From: Talpa occidentalis
Taxonomy: Eukaryota > Chordata > Mammalia > Eulipotyphla > Talpidae
Direction of reading: 5' to 3'
NCBI RefSeq assembly: GCF_014898055.3
Contig: NW_023601104.1
Location: 67,997,106-68,061,105, forward strand
Length of the DNA: 64,000 bases
Part shown: one piece after another, positions 14,056-26,290 of the stretch
Layout: each line of letters begins with the position of its first letter
Numbering within the stretch: position 1 is the stretch's first letter
Program-made: the position numbers and the translations under genes
The notes under the pieces: model-generated
Database searches by the model: none
What the model saw: only the letters and a program-made list of their open reading frames with translations
Told to the model about the DNA's origin: nothing

Positions 14056-14549
14056 GGGCTTGTGTGGGGTTTGAGCTAGTTTTTAAATAAAATTAAAATT
14101 CCTTATTGCCTTGAAAAGACAAGTGGTCGATAAAATCTTGAGTTTTCAAAATGAGAGGACTTAAGAGTATTTTTAGATGAAAGCATTGTTCCTCTGTTGT
14201 TTGTGATGGGGGAGGAACCCAAGAGGTTCCATGAGACAAGCCCATTTTCACAAATAAGTAATCTATTAGAACAAGTGAGCCAGATTTACAAACTGTTCAG
14301 AGATGCAGCAGCATTATAATTCAAGTCTGCTTTAACTGTGTGATTTCCAAAGTTACAAGGAAAGAAAACTTCAGGGTTGAGGAAATAATAAAAGAATGTT
14401 TCAACAGTTGCATGTAACTGTTATTGTTCCAGAACATACAACCTCATACCCATAATGGGCATTCTCTAAAATTTCTAAAAAATAAAACTAATAATGAACT
14501 TTCCCCTCAAGTTGTAGGTAAGCTGTTATTTCCTGGTTGTTATACTTAT

Positions 14550-14577
14550 TTTTGTGAAATTTTTAAATTTCACAAAA
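14550..14577. repeat. Perfect 13-bp inverted repeat, 2-nt loop
   Basis: The left arm 14550-14562 (TTTTGTGAAATTT) and right arm 14565-14577 are exact reverse complements separated by TT. It is AT-rich, intronic and unassigned. Confidence 0.85.
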
Positions 14578-16582
14578 GCGCTTGGAATATAATAAATACC
14601 CATATTTTACAAATGCTAATATTTTATTATGTCCACCTTGGAATTTTAAAAAAGAAATGAAATGTGTACATTGCTGTCTATTCTGATGCCTAAATTCTGA
14701 GCTAGTTGTAGTGTGACAAGTTAAATGCATGACTTCTTCAGTCTATAAATACTGGATTCTGCTTTGTTCTTTAGAATATTGTAGAAACAGCATGTATCTA
14801 CTTTGTGGCAGTCATCTCTTTAGTGTTCTTCATCCTTGCATTTCTTCAGTGAACAACACCCTTTATCAAGGCCTTGCTTTCTCTGTAATCAGGGAACACC
14901 AGGCTGAAAGAGGATGGGGACAAATGACCCGATGTTTGCATTCACTCAAACAATTTAAAAAAAAAGTGATCTAAGTGATCTATAGCCAAGATAAAGTACA
15001 ATATCTTATTTGGACAAACCAATTAATGGAGTCAAGGAGAGTATGGGGTTGTGAGCCCTGTGGAGCTCTATTCTCCTCTCTGGAATAGGGGCCAGTGAAG
15101 CAACTCCCACAGCTTTCACTCTGTGCTCGTCACTTGTGCCTCCCTCAGTGGTACAGCATGGGGCTCACATTCCTGCCTCTGCTCTCTGCACTGGAAGAGA
15201 CTTAGAGTACTGGGTTTGAATGGGAGACCTGGGAAGGCAGTGGCTCTCAGCTGCTACAGAGCAGCTATCTTTGACTTCCAGATCTTAATTCTCAGGCAGA
15301 TTCCTTTTGATAGCTCCCTTTTGACAGTTCTGGTACAGGATAAATTCCACCATGTGTTGATTACAGAGTTAGCAGTCCATGACGATGGTGGAGCTCATAA
15401 TCTTTGCCATAAAGTACTTGTCAACAGTGCTACTGTGCACCAAGGTTCCAAATACAACTATGTGTGAAGCCTTTTGAGCCCCTTGCCTACGTGTATTGAA
15501 GCACATAAGCACAGCTCCATTTCATTTCCAAAATTCTGCAATCTGCAAGTGTAGAAATGCACAATGAGTGAGTGATCTCAGTGATCGCTGTTTCTCTGAT
15601 GGAAAGGAATATTGCTATATCTCACATCTGGGAATTCAAAACTAGCCACCCATTCTGGCTGTCTGCAGCCCAGTGGATTTCAGAGGGACAGGCAGGCAGT
15701 ATGGGAGGTGCTCCAGAGCAATGCAGGTCTTTTGTTTCAGTATTTCTTAGAACTGTGGTTTTCTTCCTAGATTAACTGAGTACACTATGAATAACCCTTA
15801 ATTTATATTAATTACTATCTCTGAACAATGGTGAGTTGGAGCCTGGAGTACTTTGAGAAGTATCCAGAGGTTTTGAATATTCTCATTGAAAACAGTGTGG
15901 TAATTGATTAGCAATGTCTGCCGTGATACACTATGGGAGCATATGGCATATGTAGCAAGCATTTGTCACTCTTGGCCTTGAGGCCTCCTTTTGCTCCTAG
16001 ATTATAATTGGACCTAAGTAACACATTCCATGCTTACCCTTGGGTCTCTCCTTGGTTTTCTACAGACTCTCTAAGTGTTATCTTGCCTGTTTGTATAGAA
16101 ATATTGCCCTCTAGGAGATGGGTTTATGAAAGATATCAGTGGAAGGCTAGAATGATGTTTTCACTGTGAAAAAGATGTTTTTACCTCAAAAAGTACACAA
16201 CTAGCTTTTCCTACATTTATTTTATCCTTTTCACTGATAGCTCTAGCATGCCTAATACTGTTAAATCCATGCTCTGCTTGGTGCAAGTCATGGCTTCTCC
16301 CCCGGGAAGTAGAAAGAAACTTCATGCTTCCAGTGTAAGTTAGATTGTGTCACAAATACTTCTAGGTTGGGTTTCTACAAATTCCTTGCACTCCCAAGGA
16401 ATCTAGTTATTTGTGGAACTAGGAAAAGGTTACAATAGAAAGTCCACCAAAGAATATCAACTTTAAATAGTATCTTAAATTCTGTCATTTTTCAATACAG
16501 TGCAAAGCAACATTTGAGTTGAGCTATCTATAAAATGGTTTCCTTTAATGCCCCCATAGGTGAGAAGTCTTTTATTTTCTCA

Positions 16583-16622
16583 ATGTCTAACATGTATGTT
16601 AGACATGTTCTCACATGTTCTC
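16583..16622. repeat. 11-bp perfect hairpin followed by a short tandem repeat
   Basis: ATGTCTAACAT at 16583-16593 and its exact reverse complement at 16596-16606 are separated by GT. The right arm runs into a direct repeat of ACATGTTCTC (starting at 16603 and 16613). No known element is recognised. Confidence 0.8.
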
Positions 16623-18592
16623 ACATTTAGGTATTTGTGAAATAGTGACATCTTCCAGCTAATACTCCTCTTTTGTTTCCTTTGTTAAAATGCTGTCATT
16701 AATTCAGTAGTATATCCTAAAGTCAGCAATGACTTAGAATCAGAAGAACAGTTGTGGCTGTCCTCAAGGGACAATTAGCCCTGTCTTAGCATTGTTTGCA
16801 GTCATCCTGAGAATGCTTCCAGAATAGAAGATGCCTGTGTGGGCTTCCAGTTTCCCCTGATTCTCTCCCTACTTTAATTACTATATTCCAAAGTCCTTTC
16901 TTTGTAGCCTTGTGTTAAACATTATATTGCAAATCATAAACACACTTTGATTGTTTTCCCAAGAGCAGGTAATAGAACATCAAAACCTGCTTTCAGACAT
17001 TCTGAAAGCCTGACCTGGTAGCAAAAATCTGGTAGCAAGATGTGAGGTGACAGAGACCTTTGACACCACTGATTGGATTTCCGTACTGCATAAAGGTTTA
17101 GTGATGTGTGTCCAAACATGTTAATTTACCAAAAAGTTGTACTAAATTGTACCTGGGTCTGTGGCACTCCGTGGTGACACATGGTCAGAGACTTCACTTC
17201 TTGCCAGCTGTGTGGAAGAAATTTGTTTAATGCCATTGTGCACCTTTGTGTCACAGGCAAACTTCCTGCCTGTGGGAGAAGTTGTCGGATTGTATCTCTT
17301 CTGAAAATAGGAGGTTTCTTTATCTTTGCCATGAAAATGAAGGGGAATTTTCATCTAAAGTTGACTTCAGATGTTGGAGTTATACTGATTGAGATTTTTT
17401 TTTGAGCTCCATTTATATTCCATGCTGTGAAGTACTCTCCCAAAGAAATGACTTGTTAAAATAAATAAAATAAATGTCTTGTAGTTTGGGGGATCAACTA
17501 TAAAGATTCAACTTTTAGTTCTAGGTAAGGAGTGTGGCTAATTTCTTAGATGGGCACATGAAATGCTTTTTTCTCCTAGGAGCCTTTATCATATGACTTT
17601 TAAGATTTCATTTCTGTAAAATCATTGAGGCTTTTTCAGAAAAGGTGTTGGAATAGACTGAGCCCCTGAACTGTTTTACAAGTGCACTTGGCTTCTTTAT
17701 GCTTGGCATCATATTGCTGGTCCTCGCTTTGTTTCATTGCTGCTGTTCCCCTTAAGGAGACTAGGTCTCTTTAAAGTGGTACTCTTTTCTTGCTTTTCTG
17801 GGGTATGTGATTTGGAGGAGAACATGAAGGATGGTTGACTGAGAAGTAGCACAAGACTGACTTCTGTGTTATGTTTCATTTCTCATCCAGAAATTTTTGA
17901 TGATTTTTTTTTTTTTACTAGTTTAAACAAAGCTTGTGACACATAGAAAATATTCATGTAACATTTTGTGCTATCAAAGAAATGTTTCAAAGCATTCTTT
18001 TTCAGTGGAGTTAAAGAATGCTTACATTTGATATTTTTCTTGTTGGAATTAAAAGATACATCAATAAAGATTAGAGTTTAGTAAAAGTTCGGGAGAGTTA
18101 CAATACTTGTTTTTATCCTGTTAAGAAGTGTCCATGAATGGGTACAATTCTTAGTAGCTATACTTACAAAGACTAAGATCCTATTGTGAGAATAAGTTTG
18201 TGATCTTCTAAGAGACTCTCAACTTAAGTTTATTAACATGTCCTCACATTTCAAATGTCTTATATTCATGGATCACTAAAGTGAAAAATAGAAAGCGTTA
18301 CTTTTTCATTGTCTATTCCAACATCTAAAACAGTGTCTAGGTCATTATAAAATTCAATATTTATTGGATGAGTAAATGAGAAGGGACTTTGTAGTTTGAA
18401 CATGATGGGACAGAATTTTGAACATGATGAACAGAAAGATTCTGTTCCAGTCTTGCCCTTGAGAAACCCTGTGTTCATCAGTATAGTGTTAATACTGCTC
18501 CCACGCTAGTCTAGGTGGTCAAATGTAACTTTCTGGCTAGGGTGGGGAGTAGGTAAAAGCCTTTTCTTCCCTTCTTTCTTTCACTTATTTTT

Positions 18593-18869
18593 AATTTTTT
18601 TTAAGATTTATTTATTTATTTACACAAGCACTGGGTACAGTCAGAGGCGCGGGAGGGCAAGAGAATTCACCAGAGCCAGGGCGGGGAGCAGAGCAGGCAG
18701 AAGGACCGAAGTGCACTGCTGAGGGGAGCAGCGGGCAGCAGGAGAGGTCTGCGCGCCATGCAGGACCCTCCTCCGGTGGCCGGGGAGCAGCTGGGGATGG
18801 AACCGGCGCCACAGAAGCTGCGGGCAGCTTTGCAACCCAGCGCTCAACCGCTGCACCACTGGGGAGGCC
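18593..18869 (-). mobile_element. tRNA-derived T+ SINE, subfamily B, nested in another copy
   Basis: This is a nearly full-length copy in reverse orientation. It carries the subfamily B wording at the tRNA end (TTTGCAACCCAGCGCTCAAC, the reverse complement of a GAGCGCTGGG...GCAAA head) and is CpG-rich. Its head abuts the tail of the next SINE at about 18870. The 15-bp duplication CTTTCACTTATTTTT lies before this copy (18578-18592) and after the next one (19161-19175), so it brackets the pair rather than this copy alone. Confidence 0.85.
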
Positions 18870-19160
18870 CTATTTTTAAAAATTTTTAAAGATGTATTTT
18901 TATTTATTTATACATACAAGAGCTGAGATGTAGGCCAGAGGTGGGCGGGGGGGGGAGTGAGAGGATTCACCAGAGACAGAATGGGGAGCAGAACAGGCAG
19001 ATCTACTAAAATACACTACTGATGGGGAGCAGCAGGCAAGATAGGAGAGGTCTGCTGTGCCATGTGGGTTAGCTCCCTGGCCAGGGATCAAACTTGTGTG
19101 CAGTGGCTGAAGATAGCTTCATAATGCTGAGACCTAACTCCTTACACCACCAGGGAGGCC
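18870..19160 (-). mobile_element. tRNA-derived T+ SINE, subfamily A, host of the nested copy
   Basis: This reverse-oriented copy is more diverged (for example GAGCTGAGATGTAGGCCAGAG and a seven-to-nine G run near 18947). Its right-hand target duplication at 19161-19175 pairs with 18578-18592 on the far side of the other SINE. This implies that this copy landed first and the 18593 copy later inserted in its tail. Confidence 0.85.
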
Positions 19161-20164
19161 CTTTCACTTATTTTTTTGATGAATAATACAAGAAGTTCTA
19201 GAAGTAGCCCCACCTCTTTGCCCAACAGAAAATAGAGGACCAGGTGCCATTGTGTCTCTAAGGGGAATATAGTGAAATGGTTTCAAGCCAGAGACTCAAT
19301 GGTACCCAAATAAAAACCATGCCATACAACTTAGACAGGGCAACTGAGCTGGTACAATTGAAGTGAAGTGCTTAGGATGGGGCATGTTTTTTGAGAAAAA
19401 ATTTTGTGTAAGTCTGAGCATTTAGGTAATTTAGGTGTGAGGAACCTGGAGTAGGGTGCTAGCCACACAATGTAACTTCCACATTTCACCATTATAGATT
19501 GTCTCATCTTCAGCCAGGAAGTGGAATTGTCTATCTCTTTTTCTGATGTCCTTGAGGTTTGAAGGAGTGGATGCATAGGAGAACAGGGACAGCAGAAATA
19601 TAATACAGAGACCTCAAAAATAATGCTCTTAAGAAGCTTAAAATCCCCACAAAGCTTCTTGGCACCTAGGTCCTATTCACCCATTTTCAATTCTGTTAAT
19701 TTATGATTGAGTGAAAAACCATCTTCAATCTTACAGTAAGAAAATAAATTTTGCTATTGAGGTCATGGCCAATTTGTATCCTTACAGTCCTAAAGTAAGG
19801 ACTATACATGTTTACCACTGTTTCAAATGATACTATCTTTTATTCTAAAACATAAAAGCATATCTTTTTGTGGACCATCAGGAAAGCAAGAACTGTTTCT
19901 TGGGAGACATTTTGATCAGAAATCTTCTAGATGCCCTCTGAATAGAGACTCTCTAGAATCAAGTATCACATGTAAAATTGCAAGAAGAGCCCTTTCATAG
20001 GAAATGAGAGATATTTATTGGAATTATTTTTACAGAGTCAACATGAGGGTGTGATGAACTTATGGAAAAATTGAGATTTATTTATGAATTGAGGAAGATA
20101 AATTTGTGCTATACAGCCAGGGGAGAATTTTTGGCTTGGTAACAAGGCAACTTTGGGAGGACAT

Positions 20165-20270
20165 AATAATAGCTTTATTCAAATTTTTTAAATACTTGTT
20201 CCATGCAGTTCCCAAGGGCAAAACTGAGGCCAAGAAGTGCTTAAAATTACAGAGACATCTGTCAATTTAG
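20165..20270 (-). mobile_element. MIR SINE relic, partial
   Basis: The order AATAGCTTTATTCAAATT, then TTCCATGCAG, then AAAACTGAGGCCAAGAAG matches the centre of a reverse-oriented MIR. It is short and diverged. Confidence 0.4.
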
Positions 20271-20815
20271 TATGAGGTGGATTTTCTAACCATTAATGAG
20301 AGTGCTGGTCCCAAACAATTAGGAACCTCTCAAAGCCATCTCTCAAAGAACACATGGCCAGTTACCTGCTGGTCATCTTATGCAAGGACCATTGTGAAGG
20401 GAAATTCAGATGAGGAAGCTGTCTCCAGGGTCAGAGACCTAGCTCTGCAATTATGTGCTTGCTCTCCTTAAAAACATACAGATGTTTTGTAGTTATCAGA
20501 GAAAATGGGGAAGGCAGCTTGCTCTTCTCCCATGATTCTTAAATGCTAAATATGAAAGCCATTGTTACTGTAAGTCACCCTGAAGGTCTTCCTGAAAATG
20601 ACAGACATTCTGAGGTGTTGCATATCCTGGCAGATGAAAAAGCTACTGTTCTATAATCATTCCTTGTGTGGCCCCAACCGGATTTTGGCAGCAGGTACAC
20701 TTGATGTGTAATTGTGGCAGTGGCCAAAAATGTAACCAGTATTGGCAGTCCCCAGGTCCACTGGCCAGCTTGAAATCTGATAACATAGGAAATATTTTTT
20801 AAAACTAACCACCTC

Positions 20816-21089
20816 GGGGCCTCCCTGGTGGCGCAAGGGGTTAAGACACAACCTATGAAGCTGTCCACAGCCTCTGCAGCATAAGTTCGATCCCCAGGCA
20901 GCCAGGGAACACCCCACATGGTGCAGCAGACCTCTCCTGACTTGCTGGCTGTTCCCCTCAGCAGTGTACTTTGGTCAATCTGCTTGTTCTGTTCCCCACT
21001 CTGTCTCTGGTGAATCCTTTCACCCCCCACATCTCTGGCCTCTACCCCAGCTCTGGTATGCATAAATAAATAAATCTTTAAAAAAAAAT
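20816..21089 (+). mobile_element. tRNA-derived T+ SINE, subfamily A, full length
   Basis: The head is GGGGCCTCCCTGGTGGCGCA, the body carries AGTTCGATCCCC (B-box-like) and the tail reads AAATAAATAAATCTTTAAAA. A perfect 15-bp target duplication, AAAACTAACCACCTC, flanks it at 20801-20815 and 21090-21104. The 162-codon ORF on the minus strand at 20575-21063 is an antisense reading of it. Confidence 0.93.
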
Positions 21090-21354
21090 AAAACTAACCA
21101 CCTCACTTTGACAAACTTTGTATGTAGACTATACACTGCTAGGGGTTAGGGTAGGCATTGGAAGGCTGAGGGAAGTAAAAAATGCAGGTAGAAAAATGCA
21201 GGTTCCCAGGAAAAGCACAAACACTTTCTGAACTGATCCTAATGAATAGCTGGGGTTATTGGAAACAGTGGCTTCAAGAGGAGAAGGCATAAAAAATAGT
21301 TGGTAACCAAGTTAGAGTTTGATGTACTTCTGCCCTATTGAGAGCCAAGCCTAA

Positions 21355-21565
21355 TCTAGTACAGTCCTTGACAACCTGTGGCAGCATCTGGCCAGTCACC
21401 TGTTTCTGTAAATAAAGTGTTATTGAAACTAATGTTCATTCATGCAAGTGTTAACTGTAGCTATTTTTATACTGCACAACAGCAGAATTAAGTAATGACA
21501 GACTGTTGTGTAAAACCTAAAATATTTATTATCTTGTCTTTTGCAAAAAATATTTCCTAACCCCT
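21355..21565 (+). mobile_element. hAT-like non-autonomous DNA transposon relic
   Basis: The segment resembles a known mammalian hAT-type element: a start like CCTTGACAACCTGTGGCAGC, then AATAAAGTGTTATTGAAAC, then CAACAGCAGAATTAAGTAA and an end reading AAAATATTTATTATCTTG...CCTAACCCCTG. The 107-codon minus-strand ORF over it is chance. The family name cannot be fixed from memory. Confidence 0.45.
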
Positions 21566-23164
21566 GATTTCTGAGGCTCTCCTGCACTTCATCACGGCCA
21601 TCTTTTGAGAAGATACTGGTTACATTAATAACATTAGCTACATGAAAGTTAATAGACGTTATTAGCAAGCCTCCACAAAATACTTTTCCACCTACCATCC
21701 TGTTCCTTGGACCTGATCTCACCCACATTGGCACCTGTTTCCTATCATTCACTTGAGTTTATTAGATGTCACACATATGGAGACATATCAAGTAGAGTAA
21801 ACTGTTTTGGTTTGTCTGCCCCTTTCTGCCTGGTAGTCTGTAAAATTTCTAGGTATAGAATGAATTTATTTAACATCTGTTGTATTCATTAGTATATGGG
21901 GCCAGACCCATGAAATCCAGGATAGCACGATAATTTAATGGAATAGGTGACTATTTTGATTATTACAAAGGGGCAGAATTCTCTGATCCTGTGTACAATC
22001 ACACTCACATGTTTCTGATAGTTTTTCTTTCCAAATAGAACAGTTTTACAACAACAGTTTTTATTGTCCTGTAAAGAAAATTGTTAGAATGGAATTTATT
22101 GTCATTTTGAAATGATATATTTCTGCTGTTGAAATTCATTTCGTTAGATTTAATATGTCTGTACTATTTTGAATCCGCAGTATTCTTATACATTGATGGG
22201 GGATTTTTAGCCAAATCTAGACAGTGAAAGAATGTGTCTTTCTTTCCTAGCAAGTATTATCCAAGAACCTCATGGGTTTCTAACAGTGCACATGGAGATT
22301 TATGACTTCAGTTGGCCAAATGCACGCTGCTCCAGCCTGTGATTTGTGGTCTAGTGAACAACCGCAAAACATGACCTTTGTAATTGATTGACCTTGGCAC
22401 AGCCTATTTTGGGCCTTACTAAGAGCATCTCAAACTGAAGAAAAACTCTGCCATCTCTTACGTAGTAGAACTGTGATATTTTCAAAAGTTATTCTTGAAG
22501 ACTTTATTTTAAACTGTAATTTGTGTCTCACACCAATGACAACCTTCAGCTGCTACCAAGAAATTTTTTGCCACACACATTTGCAATATATGTTTGGAGA
22601 TTTAGAAAAATATAACATGCTTTGGGTAAGTCTTAACCCAAATCATAGTTTCTTTGTCTGCATAAACAGTTGACATTAGGGTAACACTGTGTTTTAGAAA
22701 TAGAAAATTCAGTGAGAGAAGACTGTTAGAAATGTTTTTAATTACTTGCTATGGGGTGTAGAGGGTGTCCCAGGGTAGAGAATAGACATTTCAAATGTTG
22801 TAGTGTCTTCACTTGATGCATTTCTTGTTACATAGAACATCAGCAAAAGCAAAGCTGTTGTCCTAAAATAGTAATATGTTTGGTCATTTTTAATATCATT
22901 ATGCAACTCTACTTCATTCTTTTTTACTGCTACAAATTTATTTATTGAACCATCCCCCTTTCCATACTTTGGTAATATTATTATTTGGGAATTAAAATAG
23001 CATGGCAGTGAAAAAAAATTGCAAGCCATGTATCTATGCCTGTATAGATATGTAATTATGGCTAAAAGTAGACTTAGGGGTCAAAGCCTTTGCAGTCCTA
23101 GTAACAAAGACTTGCAGTGGCCATAGCTGGACATTCTGGAATATGTCATGACCATCCTATCTAA

Positions 23165-23320
23165 CACTTATTGAGCATGCTCTGTGTACTGTTCCCAGTG
23201 CTTTCTTTACTTGTGGTAACTTATTAAATACTCACAATGAGCCGAAGAGGTAGACACCCATTTTCCAGACAAGGGAAGCAAGGCTGAGTCACAAAGAGAT
23301 ATTACTTAACTCGCCTCTCT
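23165..23320 (-). mobile_element. MIR SINE relic
   Basis: Reverse MIR order is clear: ACTTATTGAGCATGCTCTGTG, GTTCCCAGTGCTTTC, ACTCACAATGAGCCGAAGAGG, CCCATTTTCCAGACAAGGGA, then ATTACTTAACTCGCC. Confidence 0.6.
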
Positions 23321-24272
23321 GTAAACCCCGCATGGTAATGAGTGACTGAGAATCATACATGTCCATTGATGGTGACAGAAGCTGAACACCGGCAGCTTGG
23401 ATCTGCACAGAAAGGTGGCAGTGACCTGAAAAATGCAAGTCCAAACATACAGCTGTGAATGTTTATCTCGGAAAGAATGCAGACAAAGGAAGAGTGCGAA
23501 ATTTATTCTTATGGGCAAAGTAATACTGAGAAAAATAAAGGCACTGGTGAACATTTAAAGAAGATAGAGGGAGAATTTCTTGAAATTTTTACTAGGCACT
23601 CAGCAGTTATTAGGAATGAAAAATGTGGCAGTTGAAATTGAAGTGAGGCTAGAAAGACTGTATATCTTTATCTTCTAAAAGAGTTGGTTGATTAAAGCCT
23701 GATTTAAAATAACAAAAGTCAGTGTTCTTAAATTTCATCTTTCTAGTAGGTTTGCTTTAGCTTTGTTTGTTTGTTTGTTTTCAGCATCTGAGATAATGGA
23801 AGCAGAGTAGACAACCAGGAATTCAGAGTGGTAGTCAGTGCAGTATACAGGTGAAGACAAAGTGTGAAAGGTGAATTCCAACCAGCAGGAAATATTTTTG
23901 TCCATGAATCTTCTCAATGACTCACAGCCTCCCAAGGAAACAGGATGAGTTAGATTGCAGAAATAATAAAGCAGTTGTTTGATTTTCCCCTCTCCAGTAA
24001 CCATTGGCAGGGAAGGAAAGGCAGTAGCTATTGAAAATGAAGCGTTGTATAACTGGGTCATTGAACAACTTAATTGTTTTTAATTTATATTAGAAGTTGC
24101 GAGCTCAAACTATGCATTGCATGCAGTATTTTCCATGACATCTCACTCTTAGAGCTATGAATCTTGGGCTTTTAGAAACTTTTAAAGAAGTCTGGTTTTA
24201 CCCCTCTTATTTTGGAAAGAAGAAAAATGGAACCCAGAAGTACTAAATCTTACCAATAAAAAGCTGATTGAG

Positions 24273-24534
24273 GGCCTCCACTGGTGGCGCAGCAGTTGAG
24301 CGCTGGGCTGCAAAGCTGTCCACGCCTCTACAGCGCCAGTTCGATCCCCGGCCACCAGCGAGAGTCCCACGTGGTGGGCAGACCTCTCCTGCCTCCCGCT
24401 GCTCCTCTCGGCAGTGTATTTCATCAGTATGCCTGTTCTGTTCCCACTCTGGCTCTGGTGAATTCTCTCAACCCTCCTGCACTTCTGACTGTGCCCAGTG
24501 CTTGTATAAATAAATAAATAAATAAATAAATAAA

Positions 24535-24565
<31 letters not shown>
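24273..24565 (+). mobile_element. tRNA-derived T+ SINE, subfamily B, with a 29-T tail
   Basis: The head reads GGCCTCCACTGGTGGCGCAG and the subfamily B wording GCGCTGGGCTGCAAAGCTG follows. The body ends in seven AAAT-type repeats and ATC, then T runs unbroken from 24537 to 24565. A 13-bp target duplication, AAAGCTGATTGAG, lies at 24260-24272 and 24566-24578. All other full copies have an A tail after TCTTT; this one has only T. The ORFs on both strands are SINE readings. Confidence 0.9.
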
Positions 24566-24569
<4 letters not shown>

Positions 24570-25519
24570 CTGATTGAGTAAGCCACACAACTAGGTCTGG
24601 AGTATCATCTTCAGAAGGCCTATCTGGTCATCTTTTTACAATACCATTTATCTGAAAATAATTGTAAATATTCTCAAGAACCAATAATCAGTGAAGAATT
24701 TAATAACATAAAATGTTTATGTTATTCTAATACCTAATTGCCTAATAGACTTTCTGAAGATAAGAATATGAATCAAAATTCTTATAAAATTTTCAAGAGG
24801 GAACAAATTAGATTTTAATATGGATTATCTGTTCTGTAAATAGAATAAAAAAGCATTGAGTGTGATTGTTAGAATTTGTAATCCTATAGGCAGCTTTCTC
24901 TAGGTGTCATTAAGTGTTACCAACAGCTTTAAAAGGTTGGGGGTAGGGAGAAGAGGAGAATGACTTTTTAAAAAAAATACAATGAAGTCAGTATGCTTGC
25001 TTATTAGAGAAAAGTTCTCACAGAGTTGGTATCAGAGGTCACCAAAAGTAGGGTTAGATGTGTATGATTTAGGGAGGGGGTTTGTTTACAATTCCAGTGC
25101 CCAGAACCACTCAGTGCTGTCAGCTCATCTTCAGGAGCTCTTGAGAAATCATCCTAAAGGTGATCTTTTAACTGAAGTGTGTAACAGAACAGGAGAACAG
25201 GTTAGGAAAGAGCTTCTTAAGTACTATCTGTTTGCACACATACAAAGATAGACAAGGCATTGAGAGGATGAAGAGTTACCACAGAAAAAGTCTAGCAAAG
25301 GAAATCAGAGGTAACTTGGGTTAAAATTCAGAGATGAATATTCAGAAATGTTGAATGTTCCAAAAATAGCAATAAGGTTTGGGGAAAGCTGAACTCATTT
25401 TTGGACACTAGCCATGTTTGAGTTTCTTATCATGAACTAGTCAAGAGTGAAAGGCCAGCTTCTGCACTTAATATATGTTACTTGTGATTAATCTGCAGTC
25501 TGATCTTTCTCGCTGCCTC

Positions 25520-25670
25520 TTAATCTCCAGCAGGATCTCTTTTGGCAGCTCACCTGGCCTCTTTTTGCCTCTGTCTCCCCTTGAGTATAACAACAACTAT
25601 CTCATAGGGCAGATTAAATGATTAATACAGTGCTTAGAACAGTCCAGTGCATAGTAAGCTGTAGATGTGT
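25520..25670 (+). mobile_element. MIR SINE relic, 3' part
   Basis: The order TATCTCATAGGGCAGATTAA, ATGATTAATACAGTGCTTAG and AACAGTCCAGTGCATAGTAAG follows the right half of MIR in sense orientation. Confidence 0.6.
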
Positions 25671-26164
25671 TGAATGTTGCTGTTGCTGCCATTACAACTA
25701 ATAAAATTTATACAGTCGTATGTGTTTTTCCACTTGTTTCTCCTGAGCAAATAACATAGAACTGAAACATATGTCTCAATGGATAATACATGTTGGCGGC
25801 TGGTAATGACATAGGATCCTGTGGTCTTCCAGGAATAGTATATACATTGCACTTCTGAGAGAAGTTGCTTTCATGGATTTCTTAGGAGAGTTCCCTTCCC
25901 TACCCTCCTGGCATGTCTCAAGGCAGGTGCTCTTCTGAGTATTGGGAAGGACAATTGTGTTCATCTCCCTTTGGCCTGCGCCGTCGCAGAACTGCAGACC
26001 TGAGCAGGCACACCAAGAGGAAGAGAGTTGATTCACATAAGTGAGTTTCATTAAGCTACTATAACCCATGTTGTAAAAAAGGACCAGAACTTCACAGAGG
26101 AAAATAGAGATGCATTGCTAAAATGAATTCTGAGGATCACCTCCTAAGAAAAAAAGAGATAATA

Positions 26165-26290
26165 CTTAGTGCATTTGCAAGAAGCTTTCACCTATGTTAG
26201 CTCATTTGGTCTTCTTAGCACTGAGGCATATGAAATAAAAATGAGACTTTCTTCCCCTTATTACAATTATCACAGCTAGGTCGACTCAAT
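26165..26290 (-). mobile_element. MIR SINE relic, partial
   Basis: AGCTTTCACCTATGTTAGCTC, CATTTGGTCTTCTTAGCA and a CACAGCTAGG end follow the reverse MIR order. It is diverged. Confidence 0.4.

Noticed and set aside
15123..15467. 114-codon plus-strand ORF
   Set aside because: I recognise no domain, and there is no splice or promoter context. A length of 114 codons is unremarkable among six frames over 64 kb.
20575..21063. 162-codon minus-strand ORF, the longest in the window
   Set aside because: Its N-terminal half is the antisense of the 20816-21089 SINE; similar antisense ORFs appear at the other SINE copies.
24182..24586. Lysine-start minus-strand ORF of 134 codons
   Set aside because: It is the T run and body of the 24273-24565 SINE read in antisense.
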